The translations under genes were made by a program, and so were the position numbers. A stretch of 64,000 nt of DNA from Gramella sp. KN1008. Its GTDB lineage: Bacteria > Bacteroidota > Bacteroidia > Flavobacteriales > Flavobacteriaceae. The notes under the pieces are model-generated. The model was not told the origin of the DNA and did not search any database. It worked only from the letters and a program-made list of their open reading frames with translations. The stretch is taken from NCBI RefSeq assembly GCF_004332155.1, contig NZ_SJDV01000006.1, positions 186,001-250,000 of the forward strand. The letters are read 5' to 3'. Shown piece by piece: positions 63,897-64,000 of this stretch (the stretch's first letter is position 1; the number at the start of each line of letters is the position of its first letter).

Positions 63897-64000
63897 ATGA
63901 GAAATACCTGTTATATTCTTTTCCTGTTTTTCCTTGTGGGTTGCCAGGAAGAAAGGAAATTCTTAATTGACGATTCTTATAAGGAAAATCATACGGAGTT
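63897..64000 (+). CDS. Lipoprotein gene start, cut by the window edge
   Basis: The frame from ATG 63897 gives a lipoprotein signal (MRNTCYILFLFFLVGC) and about 18 further residues before the window ends. The lipobox LVGC fits. The rest, QEERKFLIDDSYKEN, is too short to name. Confidence 0.55.
   Translation, partial: MRNTCYILFLFFLVGCQEERKFLIDDSYKENHTE

Overview
The window looks like a chromosome segment of a marine-type flavobacterium (Bacteroidota, Flavobacteriaceae; the proteins resemble the Gramella/Salegentibacter group, an impression from sequence and not a database result). Supporting signs are moderate GC, near absence of strong Shine-Dalgarno sites, promoters of the Bacteroidota form TTG-N19-TAnnTTTG (11756 and 57490), short lipoproteins with an early lipobox Cys, a DUF6090-type membrane protein, a flavobacterial AraC regulator with an N-terminal HMA-like part, and a tRNA without encoded CCA.

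Layout. 1-4560: nucleotide metabolism (dgt fragment, nrdA and nrdB, all minus). 5077-8830: a minus-strand envelope operon (secreted protein, OmpA-like protein, two paralogous lipoproteins) divergent from a SARP/TolB-like/TPR regulator at 8966. 11107-16198: housekeeping and membrane genes (DUF3109, MarC, flavoprotein, S41 protease, dCMP deaminase, HupE-like). 16199-18353: a regulatory block with two ATACC-N8-GGTAT inverted repeats, two terminator hairpins without an obvious gene, and twin PAS-like/LuxR regulators. 18358-22058: mixed small genes, ending with a YidD-like gene and tRNA-Leu(CAA). 22200-33790: an accessory segment bounded by tRNA-Leu and a 14-bp copy of the tRNA 3' end. It holds a desaturase, an AraC regulator and a carbohydrate cluster (cupin, PIG-L deacetylase, three GT4 enzymes, one fused to an alpha-helical domain, a GH100/GH15-like glycosidase and a GH130 phosphorylase-like enzyme). 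34171-40957: ammonifying nitrite reductase nrfHA, the CcsBA haem-export/ligation protein and a porin, preceded by a Crp/Fnr-like palindrome. 41190-52784: a molybdenum hydroxylase (iorAB-like) with a nearly complete molybdopterin synthesis and maturation set (ModE-like regulator, cysteine desulfurase, XdhC, MocA, MoaD, MoeB-rhodanese, MoaE, MoaC-MoaB fusion, MoaA, MoeA, TauE-like permease). 52872-55327: GMC dehydrogenase and its small subunit. 55324-55665: a fossil of a hybrid histidine kinase on the minus strand. 55898-63740: reductase, LuxR regulator, an XRE/membrane-protein pair with a TTTACT array, GNAT, SRPBCC, DinB, a beta-lactamase-like hydrolase and katG. A lipoprotein gene begins at 63897 and runs off the end.

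How parts work together. nrfHA depends on haem attachment, which CcsBA supplies. The hydroxylase depends on a cytidylated, sulfurated molybdenum cofactor, which the downstream genes could build. The carbohydrate cluster has both glycosyl transfer and glycosyl cleavage, which suggests synthesis and turnover of one oligosaccharide or glycan. The best candidates for undescribed biology are that tRNA-bounded glycan cluster, the twin LuxR region with its possible small RNAs, and the SARP-linked repeat lipoprotein operon. All coordinates come from reading the sequence; no similarity search was run.
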